Shown in pieces: positions 7,649 through 15,535 of a stretch of 64,000 nucleotides of DNA. Both the position numbers and the translations under genes were made by a program. The DNA is taken from positions 1-64,000 of the forward strand of contig NZ_SJDL01000006.1 of assembly GCF_004327985.1 (NCBI RefSeq), read 5' to 3'. Position 1 is the first letter of the stretch, and the number at the start of each line of letters is the position of its first letter. The notes beneath the pieces are model-generated. The model was not told the origin of the DNA and did not search any database. It worked only from the letters and a program-made list of their open reading frames with translations. The stretch is from Marinobacter halodurans. GTDB lineage: Bacteria; Pseudomonadota; Gammaproteobacteria; Pseudomonadales; Oleiphilaceae.

Positions 7649-8926
7649 TCAGGCGCGTTGTTTCTGACGGCGTCGGGGTGGGTGAACGGTGGCTGCCTTG
7701 ACCACATTATCCTTGATCTGCAGAACCTCGATACGTATTCCCTTGACGGTCAGGCAGACGTTGTTTTCAGGGATGGTTTCCAGGGTCTCGGTGATCAGGC
7801 CGTTCAGCGTCTTGGGGCCGTCCGTCGGGAGTTTCCAGCCCAGCGTCTTGTTGATGGTCCGGATGTGGGCGGAGCCGTCGATGATATAGGTGCCGTCGTC
7901 CTGGGGGATCAGGTCCGGGCTGGTGGCCGCGTAATCGGTGGTGAAGTCGCCCACGATTTCCTCGAGGATGTCCTCCAGGGTGGCGATCCCCAGGACATCG
8001 CCGTACTCATCGACCACCACCCCGATGCGTCGCTTGGCCTTCTGGAAGTTGATCAGTTGCACGTGCAGCGGGGTGCTCTCCGGGATGAAGTAGGGCTCGC
8101 GGCACAACTGCATCAGCATGGCCTTGTTGATGTCCTCCTGCATCAGCAGCCTGGACACGTTGCGCAGATGCAGCATGCCCTGGATGTTGTTGATGTCCCC
8201 CTTGAACACCGGCAGGCGGGTGTGCTGGCTGCTGCGCATCTGGCGCAGGATGGTTTCCAGGTCATCGTCCAGGTCGATCCCCACCACTTCGTTGCGGGGC
8301 ACCATGATGTCGTTCACGGTGACCTTCTCCAGGTCCAGGATGCTGACCAGCATATCCTTGTGCTTGCGCGGGATCAGGGCGCCGGCCTCATTCACCAGCG
8401 TGCGCAATTCCTCGCGGCTCAGGTGATCGCTGGAGGCGTCCTCGGCGGAGATGCGAAGCAGTCGGAGGATCAGCCCGGTGAACAGGTTTACCAGCCAGAC
8501 GAACGGATAGAGGATTTTCAACAGTGGCCGGAGTATATAGCTTGCCGGGAAGGCAATGCGTTCCGGGAACAGGGCCGCCAGGGTCTTGGGCGTGACCTCG
8601 GCGAAAACCAGGATGACCACGGTAAGCAGCAGGGTGGCAATGGCAATTCCGGCGTCGCCCCAGACTCGGATGGCGATCACCGTGGCAATCGACGACGCAA
8701 AGATGTTGACGAAGTTGTTGCCGATCAGGATAACGCCGATCAGGTGATCCGTTCTCTGGAGCAGCTTGTTGGCGAGCTTGGCGCCCCGGTGTCCGGTCTT
8801 GGCCAGGTGTTTCAACCGGTAGCGGTTGAGTGTCATCATGCCGGTTTCCGAGCTGGAGAAAAATGCGGACATGACGATGAGGGCGGCGAGGAGGATGAAC
8901 AGCGCCGAAAGCGGTGCCTCGTTCAA
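7649..8926 (-). CDS. corB: CNNM/CorB family membrane protein with CBS domains
   Basis: 425 residues. The N-terminal DUF21/CNNM membrane domain (about 1-190) begins with a hydrophobic segment ending SAFFSSSETGMM and includes VFAEVTPKTLAALFPER. A tandem CBS pair (about 205-330; DIMVPRNEVVGIDLDDDL, GVVVDEYGDVLGIATLEDILEEIVGDF) and a C-terminal CorC/HlyC transporter-associated domain follow. The family is linked to magnesium and divalent-cation efflux. The start is TTG at 8924-8926, preceded by AAAGGAT; it gives the N-terminus expected for the family. It lies downstream of ypjD on the same strand, as in Escherichia coli beside ffh. Plasma-membrane protein. Confidence 0.9.
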   Translation of the reverse strand: MNEAPLSALFILLAALIVMSAFFSSSETGMMTLNRYRLKHLAKTGHRGAKLANKLLQRTDHLIGVILIGNNFVNIFASSIATVIAIRVWGDAGIAIATLLLTVVILVFAEVTPKTLAALFPERIAFPASYILRPLLKILYPFVWLVNLFTGLILRLLRISAEDASSDHLSREELRTLVNEAGALIPRKHKDMLVSILDLEKVTVNDIMVPRNEVVGIDLDDDLETILRQMRSSQHTRLPVFKGDINNIQGMLHLRNVSRLLMQEDINKAMLMQLCREPYFIPESTPLHVQLINFQKAKRRIGVVVDEYGDVLGIATLEDILEEIVGDFTTDYAATSPDLIPQDDGTYIIDGSAHIRTINKTLGWKLPTDGPKTLNGLITETLETIPENNVCLTVKGIRIEVLQIKDNVVKAATVHPPRRRQKQRA

Positions 8927-9028
8927 GCAGGGTGATCCTTTTATTGCTGACGATAGGAAGGGTGAAAATAGGAGGTTGCGGCGCGGAGTGTCAAGCGTTG
9001 CGACCCCTGGTTGCGCAGGGTGCGGCGA

Positions 9029-9832
9029 TTAGCCCCGGTGGAAGATGAATTCCAGCGCGAATTTGCTGCCGTAGTAGCTGATCATCAGCAGGGCGCAGCC
9101 GGCCAGCGTCCATCGGCTGGCCGTCTGGCCGCGCCAGCCCTGGGTGTAGTGACCGATCAACAGGCCCGTGAAGACAAACCAGGACATGATCGAGAACAGG
9201 CTCTTGTGGGCCAGGTTCTGGTCGAACATGTTGTGGATAAAGAGCGCACCGGTAATGATTGCCAGCGTCAGCACGATCACGCCCGCCCAGAGCAGCTCAA
9301 ACAGCAGCGACTCCATCGTCAGCAGTGGGGGCAGGTTGCGGATCAGCAGGCTGTTGTAGTTTCTCTTGAGCTGGCGGTTCTGCAGGTTGACCAGAAAAGC
9401 CTGGATGGCTGCCAGGGTAAACAGGCTATAGGCGGTGATCGCCAGCGCGATGTGCGCCAGCATGCCCCAGTTGCTCTGCGATACGTAGTGTGGCGGGGAG
9501 TGGAACAGCAGCATGAAGACCACCGTCAGCGCGGCCAGCGGGTAGGCGGCCAGGAACAGGATCTGCATCGGTTTGCGGCTGTTGAGGATCAGCAGGAGCA
9601 GCACCACAAACCAGGATATCAGGAGCGACGCGGGGAAAAGTCCCATATTAATGGTGCTGGTTTCCGGGATGCGATCCCAGATCAGGGCGCCGTGACTGAT
9701 CAGGGCCAGCACGCCGATCAGCGATGTCAGGCCACGGTTGGGTTTGATCCTGCCGCGGAAGACGAGGGTCTGCATGGCAGTGCCCACGCTATAGAGGAAA
9801 AGAGTCGTAACCGCGAGGATGAGGGTGCCCAT
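9029..9832 (-). CDS. ypjD: Inner-membrane protein YpjD, CcsA-like cytochrome c assembly family
   Basis: 267 residues with about eight hydrophobic segments. The pattern matches YpjD, a relative of CcsA/CcmC haem-handling proteins. Conserved histidines occur in LISHGALIWDR, MLAHIALAITAYSLF, NMFDQNLAHKSLFSIMSW and IGHYTQGWRG. The biochemical role of YpjD is not established; haem or cytochrome assembly is inferred from the family. It is divergent from ffh and upstream of corB, the same neighbourhood as in enterobacteria. The ATG start gives a membrane segment at once, as expected. Confidence 0.88.
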   Translation of the reverse strand: MGTLILAVTTLFLYSVGTAMQTLVFRGRIKPNRGLTSLIGVLALISHGALIWDRIPETSTINMGLFPASLLISWFVVLLLLILNSRKPMQILFLAAYPLAALTVVFMLLFHSPPHYVSQSNWGMLAHIALAITAYSLFTLAAIQAFLVNLQNRQLKRNYNSLLIRNLPPLLTMESLLFELLWAGVIVLTLAIITGALFIHNMFDQNLAHKSLFSIMSWFVFTGLLIGHYTQGWRGQTASRWTLAGCALLMISYYGSKFALEFIFHRG

Positions 9833-9891
9833 GGCGTGTTCTGGTTAGTCCGTTTATCGTTGGCTGGTTCGTCTGAGAGCGACAGTCTGGT

Positions 9892-9897
9892 TATAAT
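9892..9897 (+). promoter_or_regulatory. Candidate -10 element for ffh
   Basis: A perfect TATAAT in the ypjD/ffh divergent spacer, about 100 bases before the ffh ATG. No good -35 box was found at 16-18 bases, so this is a weak call based on the -10 alone. Confidence 0.4.
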
Positions 9898-10000
9898 GTG
9901 CCGATTGTGCAACTGGAATCAATCTTTGACGGCCCGCAACATGCTGTAAACCGGGCCTGTTTCGTATTCATGCGCTATTCACAGAGAATGCCGAGTCACC

Positions 10001-11386
10001 ATGTTTGAGAATCTTACCGATCGCCTGTCAGGAAGTCTGCGCAAAATCCAGGGCAAGGCAAAGCTGACAGATGACAATATAAAGGAGACGCTGCGCGAAG
10101 TGCGCAAGGCGTTGCTGGAAGCGGACGTCGCCCTGCCGGTGGTGAAGGACTTCATCGCCGACGTGCGGCGCCGCGCCGTGGGTACCGAGGTGAAGCGGAG
10201 CCTGACACCGGGGCAGGTCTTCATCAAGGTGGTTCAGGACGAACTGGTCCGGGTCATGGGCTCGGCCAACGAAGACCTCAACCTCGCGACGCAGCCCCCG
10301 GCCGTGGTCATGATGGCCGGCCTGCAGGGTGCCGGTAAAACCACCACCGTGGCCAAGCTGGCGCGCCATCTCCAGGAGCGCCGCAAGAAGTCGGTGATGG
10401 TGGTCAGTGCCGATATCTATCGCCCGGCGGCCATCCGGCAACTGGAAACCCTGGCCGGCGACGTGGGGGCGGAGTTCTTCCCCAGCTCCACCGACCAGGA
10501 TCCGGTGGCCATCGCCGAGGGCGCGATCGATGCGGCCCGCAAGAAGCACATCGATGTGGTGATTCTGGATACGGCCGGTCGCTTGCATATCGACGAGCAG
10601 ATGATGGGCGAGATCGGTCGCCTGCAGAAGGCGGTCAAGCCGATTGAAACCCTGTTCGTGGTCGATGCCATGACCGGTCAGGACGCGGCCAATACGGCCA
10701 AGGCGTTCAACGACGCGCTCGAGTTGACCGGCGTGGTGCTGACCAAGACCGATGGCGATGCCCGTGGCGGTGCTGCGCTGTCGGTGCGCCACATCACCGG
10801 CAAACCGGTGAAGTTCCTCGGGGTGGGTGAGAAGACCGAGGCGCTGGAGTCGTTTCATCCGGATCGTGTGGCTTCCCGCATTCTGGGGATGGGCGACGTC
10901 CTGTCGCTGATCGAGGAAGCCGAACGCAAGATCGACAAGGAGAAGGCGGACAAGCTCACCCGCAAGATCAAGAAGGGCAAGAGCTTCGATCTGGAAGACT
11001 TCCGCGATCAGCTGCAACAGATGAAGAGCATGGGGGGCGTTGGTGGCCTGCTCGACAAGCTGCCGGGCATGGGCAATATGGCCCAGATGGCGCAGCAGCA
11101 GGTCAACGACAAGAGCATGGGGCAACTGGAAGCCATTATCTGCTCCATGACGCCGAAAGAGCGGCGTCACCCGGATGTCATCAACAACTCCCGCAAGCGC
11201 CGTATCGCCACAGGTTCGGGAACCCAGATCCAGGACGTCAACCGACTGCTCAAACAGCACAAGCAGATGTCCAAGATGATGAAGAAGCTGGGCAAGAAAG
11301 GCGGCATGGCAAACATGATGCGTGGCATGCAGGGCATGATGCCGCCGGGTGGCGGTGGGGGCGGGATGCCGCCCTTCGGTCGCTGA
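10001..11386 (+). CDS. ffh: Signal recognition particle GTPase (Ffh)
   Basis: 461-residue SRP54 protein. It binds 4.5S RNA and signal sequences and, with FtsY, targets nascent membrane proteins to the translocon. N-domain (1-90) with ALLEADVALPVV. G-domain with P-loop GLQGAGKTTTVAKLA, DTAGRLHIDEQMM, TKTDGDARGGAAL and the GVGEKTEAL segment. M-domain from about 300 with MTPKERRHPDVI and the arginine-rich GSG-containing RNA-binding helix. The tail is methionine- and glycine-rich (MMRGMQGMMPPGGGGGGMPP). Divergent from ypjD, followed by the ribosomal operon. No doubt about identity. Confidence 0.98.
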   Translation: MFENLTDRLSGSLRKIQGKAKLTDDNIKETLREVRKALLEADVALPVVKDFIADVRRRAVGTEVKRSLTPGQVFIKVVQDELVRVMGSANEDLNLATQPPAVVMMAGLQGAGKTTTVAKLARHLQERRKKSVMVVSADIYRPAAIRQLETLAGDVGAEFFPSSTDQDPVAIAEGAIDAARKKHIDVVILDTAGRLHIDEQMMGEIGRLQKAVKPIETLFVVDAMTGQDAANTAKAFNDALELTGVVLTKTDGDARGGAALSVRHITGKPVKFLGVGEKTEALESFHPDRVASRILGMGDVLSLIEEAERKIDKEKADKLTRKIKKGKSFDLEDFRDQLQQMKSMGGVGGLLDKLPGMGNMAQMAQQQVNDKSMGQLEAIICSMTPKERRHPDVINNSRKRRIATGSGTQIQDVNRLLKQHKQMSKMMKKLGKKGGMANMMRGMQGMMPPGGGGGGMPPFGR

Positions 11387-11444
11387 TGCCGTATCGCTGA
11401 CGGGCCGGATCGCGCCTCCGTGAAAACCACGACCCGGTCCGGCG

Positions 11445-11469
11445 ATAAAAGCAGCGTTTAGCTGTTTTC
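11445..11469 (+). terminator. Weak terminator-like hairpin after ffh
   Basis: AAAAGCAGC, loop GTTTA, then GCTGTTTT: a short CAGC/GCTG stem flanked by A and T runs, about 60 bases after the ffh stop. The stem is only four GC-containing pairs plus A-T pairs, so it is a weak candidate. It overlaps the proposed -35 box of the rpsP promoter. Confidence 0.3.
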
Positions 11470-11493
11470 ATTGGTCGGGAATTAGCATAGAAT
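11465..11493 (+). promoter_or_regulatory. Candidate promoter of the rpsP-rimM-trmD-rplS operon
   Basis: TTTTCA at 11465-11470 (four of six), 17-base spacer, TAGAAT at 11488-11493 (five of six), followed by a GC-rich discriminator (AGCGCCCC). Such a discriminator is typical of growth-controlled ribosomal promoters. The leader would be about 90 bases and contains a strong hairpin. Confidence 0.5.
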
Positions 11494-11518
11494 AGCGCCC
11501 CTTTCGAGTATGGGTCTT

Positions 11519-11547
11519 CGCGCCACGGGCTCTATACGCCCGGCGCG
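11519..11547 (+). promoter_or_regulatory. Strong hairpin in the rpsP leader
   Basis: CGCGCC (11519-11524) pairs with GGCGCG (11542-11547) and GGGC (11527-11530) with GCCC (11538-11541), around the loop TCTATAC. A two-base AC bulge interrupts the 5' strand. No T-run follows, so it is not an ordinary terminator. It lies about 44 bases before the rpsP ATG and could be a regulatory leader structure; that is inference. Confidence 0.45.
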
Positions 11548-11590
11548 AACAGGACAACGTTCGTATCAACAGAACAGGATATTGGTCGAA

Positions 11591-11836
11591 ATGGTAACTA
11601 TCCGTTTGGCTCGTGGTGGCTCCAAGAAGCGCCCGTTCTACCATCTGACAGTCACTGACAGCCGCAACGCCCGTAACGGCCGTTTCATTGAGCGTGTCGG
11701 TTTCTTTAACCCGATTGCCCGCGGCGGCGAAGAGCGTCTGCGCGTTGATCAGGAGCGCGTTCAGCACTGGGTCAGCCAGGGCGCTCAGGCCAGTGATCGC
11801 GTTGCCAAGCTTCTGAAGGAAGCGGCAGCACAGTAA
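11591..11836 (+). CDS. rpsP: 30S ribosomal protein S16
   Basis: 81-residue S16, a small-subunit assembly protein. The start [18 protein letters not shown] and the internal [17 protein letters not shown] are diagnostic. The open frame extends upstream to 11510, but the ATG at 11591 gives the conserved N-terminus and has AACAGGAT upstream. First gene of the conserved rpsP-rimM-trmD-rplS operon; 36 bases separate it from rimM. Confidence 0.98.
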   Translation: MVTIRLARGGSKKRPFYHLTVTDSRNARNGRFIERVGFFNPIARGGEERLRVDQERVQHWVSQGAQASDRVAKLLKEAAAQ

Positions 11837-11872
11837 TCCGCTGGCTTACGTTATACGAACCGGGGCGCATGT

Positions 11873-12400
11873 ATGGCAGAACAATCGCAGGAAACTGTGA
11901 TCGGCCGCATCACCTCGGTTTTCGGGGTTAAGGGATGGGTGAAAGTCTATTCCTACACCGCCCCCATGGAAGGCATTCTCGAGTATCGCAACTGGCATGT
12001 CCGTCAGGGCGGTAAGCGGATTCGCCTCGAAGTGTCTGAAGGAAAGCGCCATGGGCCCGGCATTGTTGTCCGGCTCAAGGGTGTAGATGATCGGGATGTC
12101 GCCCGCTCGTACTGTGGCCTCGACATCACTGTGCCGACAGAGGACCTGCCTGAGCTTCCGGCGGGTGAATACTATTGGCGCCAGTTGGAAGGCTTGCGGG
12201 TCGAGACGCCCGGTGGTGCATGCCTGGGTGTTGTCAAGAATCTGATGGAAACGGGCGCCAACGATGTCATCGTGGTGCGACCGACGGCGGATTCGATGGA
12301 CAACCGGGAACGGCTGATTCCGTATCTGCCCGATCAGGTGATCCTGCGGATCGATCTGGACGCCGGTGTGATGGTTGCCGATTGGGATCCGGAGTTCTGA
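11873..12400 (+). CDS. rimM: Ribosome maturation factor RimM
   Basis: 175 residues. It binds S19 and assists 30S head maturation and 16S rRNA processing. N-terminal RimM beta-barrel with the opening IGRITSVFGVKGWVKVYSYT, then a PRC-barrel (from about residue 95) with YYWRQLEGLRV, NDVIVVRPT and the LIPYLPDQVI segment. The length is normal. Second gene of the operon; its stop is three bases from the trmD start, so the two are probably translationally coupled. Confidence 0.97.
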   Translation: MAEQSQETVIGRITSVFGVKGWVKVYSYTAPMEGILEYRNWHVRQGGKRIRLEVSEGKRHGPGIVVRLKGVDDRDVARSYCGLDITVPTEDLPELPAGEYYWRQLEGLRVETPGGACLGVVKNLMETGANDVIVVRPTADSMDNRERLIPYLPDQVILRIDLDAGVMVADWDPEF

Positions 12401-12403
12401 TCG

Positions 12404-13162
12404 GTGTGGATTGGCGCTGTCAGCCTGTTTCCTGGCATGTTCGACGCGGTGCTGGAATACGGCGTCACCGGTCGCGCGGTCCGTGATGGGCTGCTGACGG
12501 TGGAGCGTTGGAATCCCCGGGATTTCACGCACGACCGGCACCGAACGGTCGACGATCGCCCCTATGGCGGCGGCCCGGGCATGTTGATGAAGATTCAACC
12601 CTTGCGGGACGCTATCCATGCCGCCAAGGCTGCGGCAGGCGGCGACGCAACAGTGGTTTACTTGTCACCCCAGGGTGAGCCGCTCAGCCAGACACTGGTT
12701 GAGGAACTTGCCGGCGCCGAGCGACTGGTCCTCGTGGCTGGGCGTTACGAAGGGGTGGATGAGCGGCTGATCTCCGCGGAGGTCGATCGCGAAGTGTCCC
12801 TGGGGGATTTTGTCCTGTCCGGGGGGGAGCTGGCTGCAATGGCCGTGATTGATGCGGTAACCCGCTTCATTCCGGGCGCACTGGGCCATGCGCAGTCGGC
12901 AGAGCAGGACTCGTTTGCCGATGGATTGTTGGACTGTCCGCATTACACCCGCCCCGAAGTTTATGAAGGGCAGCGGGTACCGGAGGTCCTACTTGGCGGG
13001 CATCACGAGCAGATCCGGCGCTGGCGGCTGAAGCAGTCGCTGAAGCGGACCTGGGAGAGGCGCCCCGATTTGCTGGAAAGGCGGCAGCTTTCCGATGAAG
13101 AGAGAGAGCTGCTGGAGCAGGCTTTGAACGAACCGGGTGCCTCTGGGTCATCAGGGCATTGA
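12404..13162 (+). CDS. trmD: tRNA (guanine37-N1)-methyltransferase
   Basis: 252-residue SPOUT-class methyltransferase that makes m1G37 in tRNAs reading CNN codons and so prevents frameshifting. GTG start at 12404 gives [25 protein letters not shown], seen in short conserved blocks. The SAM-binding knot appears as [22 protein letters not shown] and [20 protein letters not shown]. The C-terminal domain contains [22 protein letters not shown]. Third gene of the operon. Length and motifs are complete. Confidence 0.98.
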   Translation: MWIGAVSLFPGMFDAVLEYGVTGRAVRDGLLTVERWNPRDFTHDRHRTVDDRPYGGGPGMLMKIQPLRDAIHAAKAAAGGDATVVYLSPQGEPLSQTLVEELAGAERLVLVAGRYEGVDERLISAEVDREVSLGDFVLSGGELAAMAVIDAVTRFIPGALGHAQSAEQDSFADGLLDCPHYTRPEVYEGQRVPEVLLGGHHEQIRRWRLKQSLKRTWERRPDLLERRQLSDEERELLEQALNEPGASGSSGH

Positions 13163-13187
13163 TAGATTGGGTATTCAGGAGTTAACG

Positions 13188-13544
13188 ATGAGCGGCAAGA
13201 ACAACATCATCAGTCAGATTGAAACGGAACAGATGACCCGGGAAATCCCGGAGTTTGGTCCGGGTGACACCGTCGTGGTTCAGGTCCGCGTGACCGAGGG
13301 TAACCGTGAGCGTCTGCAGGCTTTCGAAGGGGTGGTTATCGGCAAGCGCAACCGCGGCCTTAACTCATCTTTCACCGTGCGGAAGGTTTCATACGGCGTC
13401 GGTGTCGAGCGTACGTTCCAGACGTTCAGTAAGCTGATCGACAGCATCTCCGTGAAGCGTCGCGGCGATGTGCGTCAGGCCAAGCTGTACTACCTGCGTG
13501 AGCTGTCCGGCAAGGCGGCCCGTATCAAGGAAAAGCTCAACTAA
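13188..13544 (+). CDS. rplS: 50S ribosomal protein L19
   Basis: 118-residue L19, located at the subunit interface. The ATG at 13188 is preferred: it is preceded by AGGAG at seven bases and gives [16 protein letters not shown]. Conserved blocks [32 protein letters not shown] and [17 protein letters not shown] are present. Last gene of the operon, followed by a good intrinsic terminator. Confidence 0.98.
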   Translation: MSGKNNIISQIETEQMTREIPEFGPGDTVVVQVRVTEGNRERLQAFEGVVIGKRNRGLNSSFTVRKVSYGVGVERTFQTFSKLIDSISVKRRGDVRQAKLYYLRELSGKAARIKEKLN

Positions 13545-13583
13545 GAGTCACGGCCATTGCAGCGTGACTTATGCGAGCAGCAA

Positions 13584-13611
13584 GGGGGCAGCCTTACGGG
13601 GCTGCCTTTTT
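13584..13611 (+). terminator. Rho-independent terminator of the rpsP operon
   Basis: A perfect 7-bp stem GGCAGCC (13587-13593) with GGCTGCC (13600-13606), loop TTACGG, followed directly by five Ts (13607-13611). It lies about 40 bases after the rplS stop and before xerD. Confidence 0.9.
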
Positions 13612-13631
13612 GCGTTTGCGGGTAGTGGTCC

Positions 13632-14543
13632 ATGACGACGTGTCGTGAAGACGATCTCGCCCTGATGCGGCGGTTCAATGACGCTCTCTGGCTGGAGTTT
13701 GGGCTGGGGGAGCGGACACGGGAGGCATACTGCGGCGATCTGGCCCGCCTGTCGGCGTGGCTGGAGAAGCAGCCCGGCCATCCGCCGCTGAAAGACGCAA
13801 GCCGTATCAACCTGCTGGCCTGGATTTCCGAGGGAATGGCGGCCGGAACCCGGGCGTCGACGGCCGCCCGTCGTCTTTCCGGATTGCGGCGGTTCTACCG
13901 GTTTCTCCTGCGTGAGGGGGTGATCGGCGAGGATCCCACCCTGCGTATCGACAGTCCCAATCAGCCAAAGCGTTTACCCGACACCCTGTCGGAGCAGGAC
14001 GTCGAGCAACTGCTGGCTGAACCGGACCCGTCGGTGGCCATCGAGCTGCGGGACCGGGCCATGCTGGAGATTCTGTACGGCTGTGGCCTGCGGGTCTCCG
14101 AGCTGGTCAACCTGACTGTCGATCAGGTCAACCTGCGCCAGGGCGTAGTCCGGATTACCGGTAAAGGGGATAAGGAGCGACTGGTGCCGATGGGCGAAGA
14201 AGCCCTCGACTGGCTGTCCCGCTACATGCGCGAGGCGCGCGGTGAGCTGCTGCGCCAGCGACCGGCCGATGCGCTGTTCCCGGGCAACCGGGCCCAGGCC
14301 ATGACCCGCCAGACCTTCTGGCATCGGATCAAGCTGTACGCCAGCCGGGCCGGTATCCGCAAGAAGCTCTCGCCCCACACCCTGCGCCATGCCTTCGCAA
14401 CCCATCTCCTGAATCACGGCGCCGACCTGCGCGTGGTCCAGATGCTGTTGGGCCATGCCGACCTGTCGACCACCCAGATCTATACCCACGTAGCGCGGCA
14501 GCGCCTGCAGGAGTTGCATGGCGAGCATCACCCCCGCGGCTGA
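13632..14543 (+). CDS. xerD: Site-specific tyrosine recombinase XerD
   Basis: 303 residues. With XerC it resolves chromosome dimers at dif under FtsK control. N-terminal SAM-like core-binding domain (about 8-100), catalytic domain from about 115. Catalytic residues are seen in YGCGLRVSELVNL (Arg), TGKGDKERLVPMG (Lys), SPHTLRHAFATHLLNHGAD (His, Arg), LLGHADLSTTQIYTHV (His and the nucleophilic Tyr). Length matches XerD rather than an integron or phage integrase. The adjacent dsbC-hom-thrC-recJ order is the same as that known from Pseudomonas, which supports XerD over XerC. Confidence 0.95.
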   Translation: MTTCREDDLALMRRFNDALWLEFGLGERTREAYCGDLARLSAWLEKQPGHPPLKDASRINLLAWISEGMAAGTRASTAARRLSGLRRFYRFLLREGVIGEDPTLRIDSPNQPKRLPDTLSEQDVEQLLAEPDPSVAIELRDRAMLEILYGCGLRVSELVNLTVDQVNLRQGVVRITGKGDKERLVPMGEEALDWLSRYMREARGELLRQRPADALFPGNRAQAMTRQTFWHRIKLYASRAGIRKKLSPHTLRHAFATHLLNHGADLRVVQMLLGHADLSTTQIYTHVARQRLQELHGEHHPRG

Positions 14544-14628
14544 TCCGGGCGACCGGACTGGTGCGGCGAACTTTCAGCAGGTATTGTTGTCCACAATCCC
14601 GATGTACCAACGATATTCAAGAGGCTTC

Positions 14629-15396
14629 ATGAGACAGAATTTCCCGGGCCGGTTGCTGGCCACCTGTTTGGCCGTGCTGACCAGCCTGGCCGCCGTATCC
14701 ATCGCCGAGGCGGCCGGCAAGACCGGTTCCGCCGATGTGGAATCCGCAATCACCCAGCGCCTGGAGTCGGCCATCCCGGGGTTGCAGGTGCAGCAGGTGG
14801 CGCCGTCGGATATCGATGGTTTCTATGCGGTCTCGACGAATAATCCCGACATGATCTATTCGACGGCGGACGGCCAGTATTTCTTTGTCGGTGATCTGTA
14901 TCGCGTCAGCGATCAGGGCGATCTCGACAATGTGACGGAGAAGGCCCGGGCCAAGACACGCGCCGAGCGCATCGCCAAGGTGGATCCGGCTGACATGATT
15001 ACCTTCTCGCCCAAGGGCAAGTCCAAGGCGGACATCTACGTGTTCACCGACATCGACTGCCCCTACTGCCGCAAGCTGCACAAGGAGGTCCCGCGGCTCA
15101 ACGAGCTGGGGATCGCCGTGCACTACCTGGCGTATCCGCGCACCGGCCCGAACACACCTTCCTTCCGCAAGTACGTCTCCGTCTGGTGTTCGGACGACCC
15201 CAAGGAGGCGATGGACAATGCCAAGGCGGGCAACGCCGTACCATCGAAGACCTGCGACAATCCGGTGCTGGAACAGTACCGCCTGGGCGGCGAGGTCGGC
15301 GTGACCGGGACACCGGCCATCGTTCTCGAAGACGGTCGCATGGTGCGTGGTTATGTGCCGTCCGACCAGCTTGCCAAAGGACTGGGCATCCTCTGA
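14629..15396 (+). CDS. dsbC: Thiol:disulfide interchange protein DsbC
   Basis: 255-residue periplasmic disulfide isomerase. The ATG at 14629, with AAGAGG upstream, starts a signal peptide (about 1-27, hydrophobic LLATCLAVLTSLAAVSIAEA). The dimerisation domain (about 30-95) follows, then a thioredoxin-fold domain with active site CPYC in FTDIDCPYCRKLHKEV and cis-proline loop GVTGTPAIV. A second cysteine pair (VWCSDDP and KTCDNP) matches the structural disulfide of the family. It corrects wrong disulfides in exported proteins and is kept reduced by DsbD. The longer open frame to 14518 lacks the signal peptide at its N-terminus and is rejected. Confidence 0.95.
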   Translation: MRQNFPGRLLATCLAVLTSLAAVSIAEAAGKTGSADVESAITQRLESAIPGLQVQQVAPSDIDGFYAVSTNNPDMIYSTADGQYFFVGDLYRVSDQGDLDNVTEKARAKTRAERIAKVDPADMITFSPKGKSKADIYVFTDIDCPYCRKLHKEVPRLNELGIAVHYLAYPRTGPNTPSFRKYVSVWCSDDPKEAMDNAKAGNAVPSKTCDNPVLEQYRLGGEVGVTGTPAIVLEDGRMVRGYVPSDQLAKGLGIL

Positions 15397-15461
15397 ATCC
15401 GGCCTGATTCCCGACAGATCACAGGATAAGGCCGCGAGCGTTTTTTTCGGGCGCCAATCGG

Positions 15462-15467
15462 TATAAA
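15462..15467 (+). promoter_or_regulatory. Candidate -10 element for hom
   Basis: TATAAA (five of six) about 70 bases before the hom start, just after a run of seven Ts at 15441-15447. No clear -35 box at the right distance. It suggests that hom-thrC has its own promoter separate from dsbC. Confidence 0.35.
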
Positions 15468-15535
15468 CTTGCCGCGCTGGGGCTGCGTTTGTGTCGCGGC
15501 CTCCCGTGACATTCATCTGGATCAGGGGTACAGGC

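Noticed and set aside
7637-8935. A 432-codon open frame on the plus strand
   Set aside because: Antisense to corB, whose CBS and membrane motifs are intact on the other strand.
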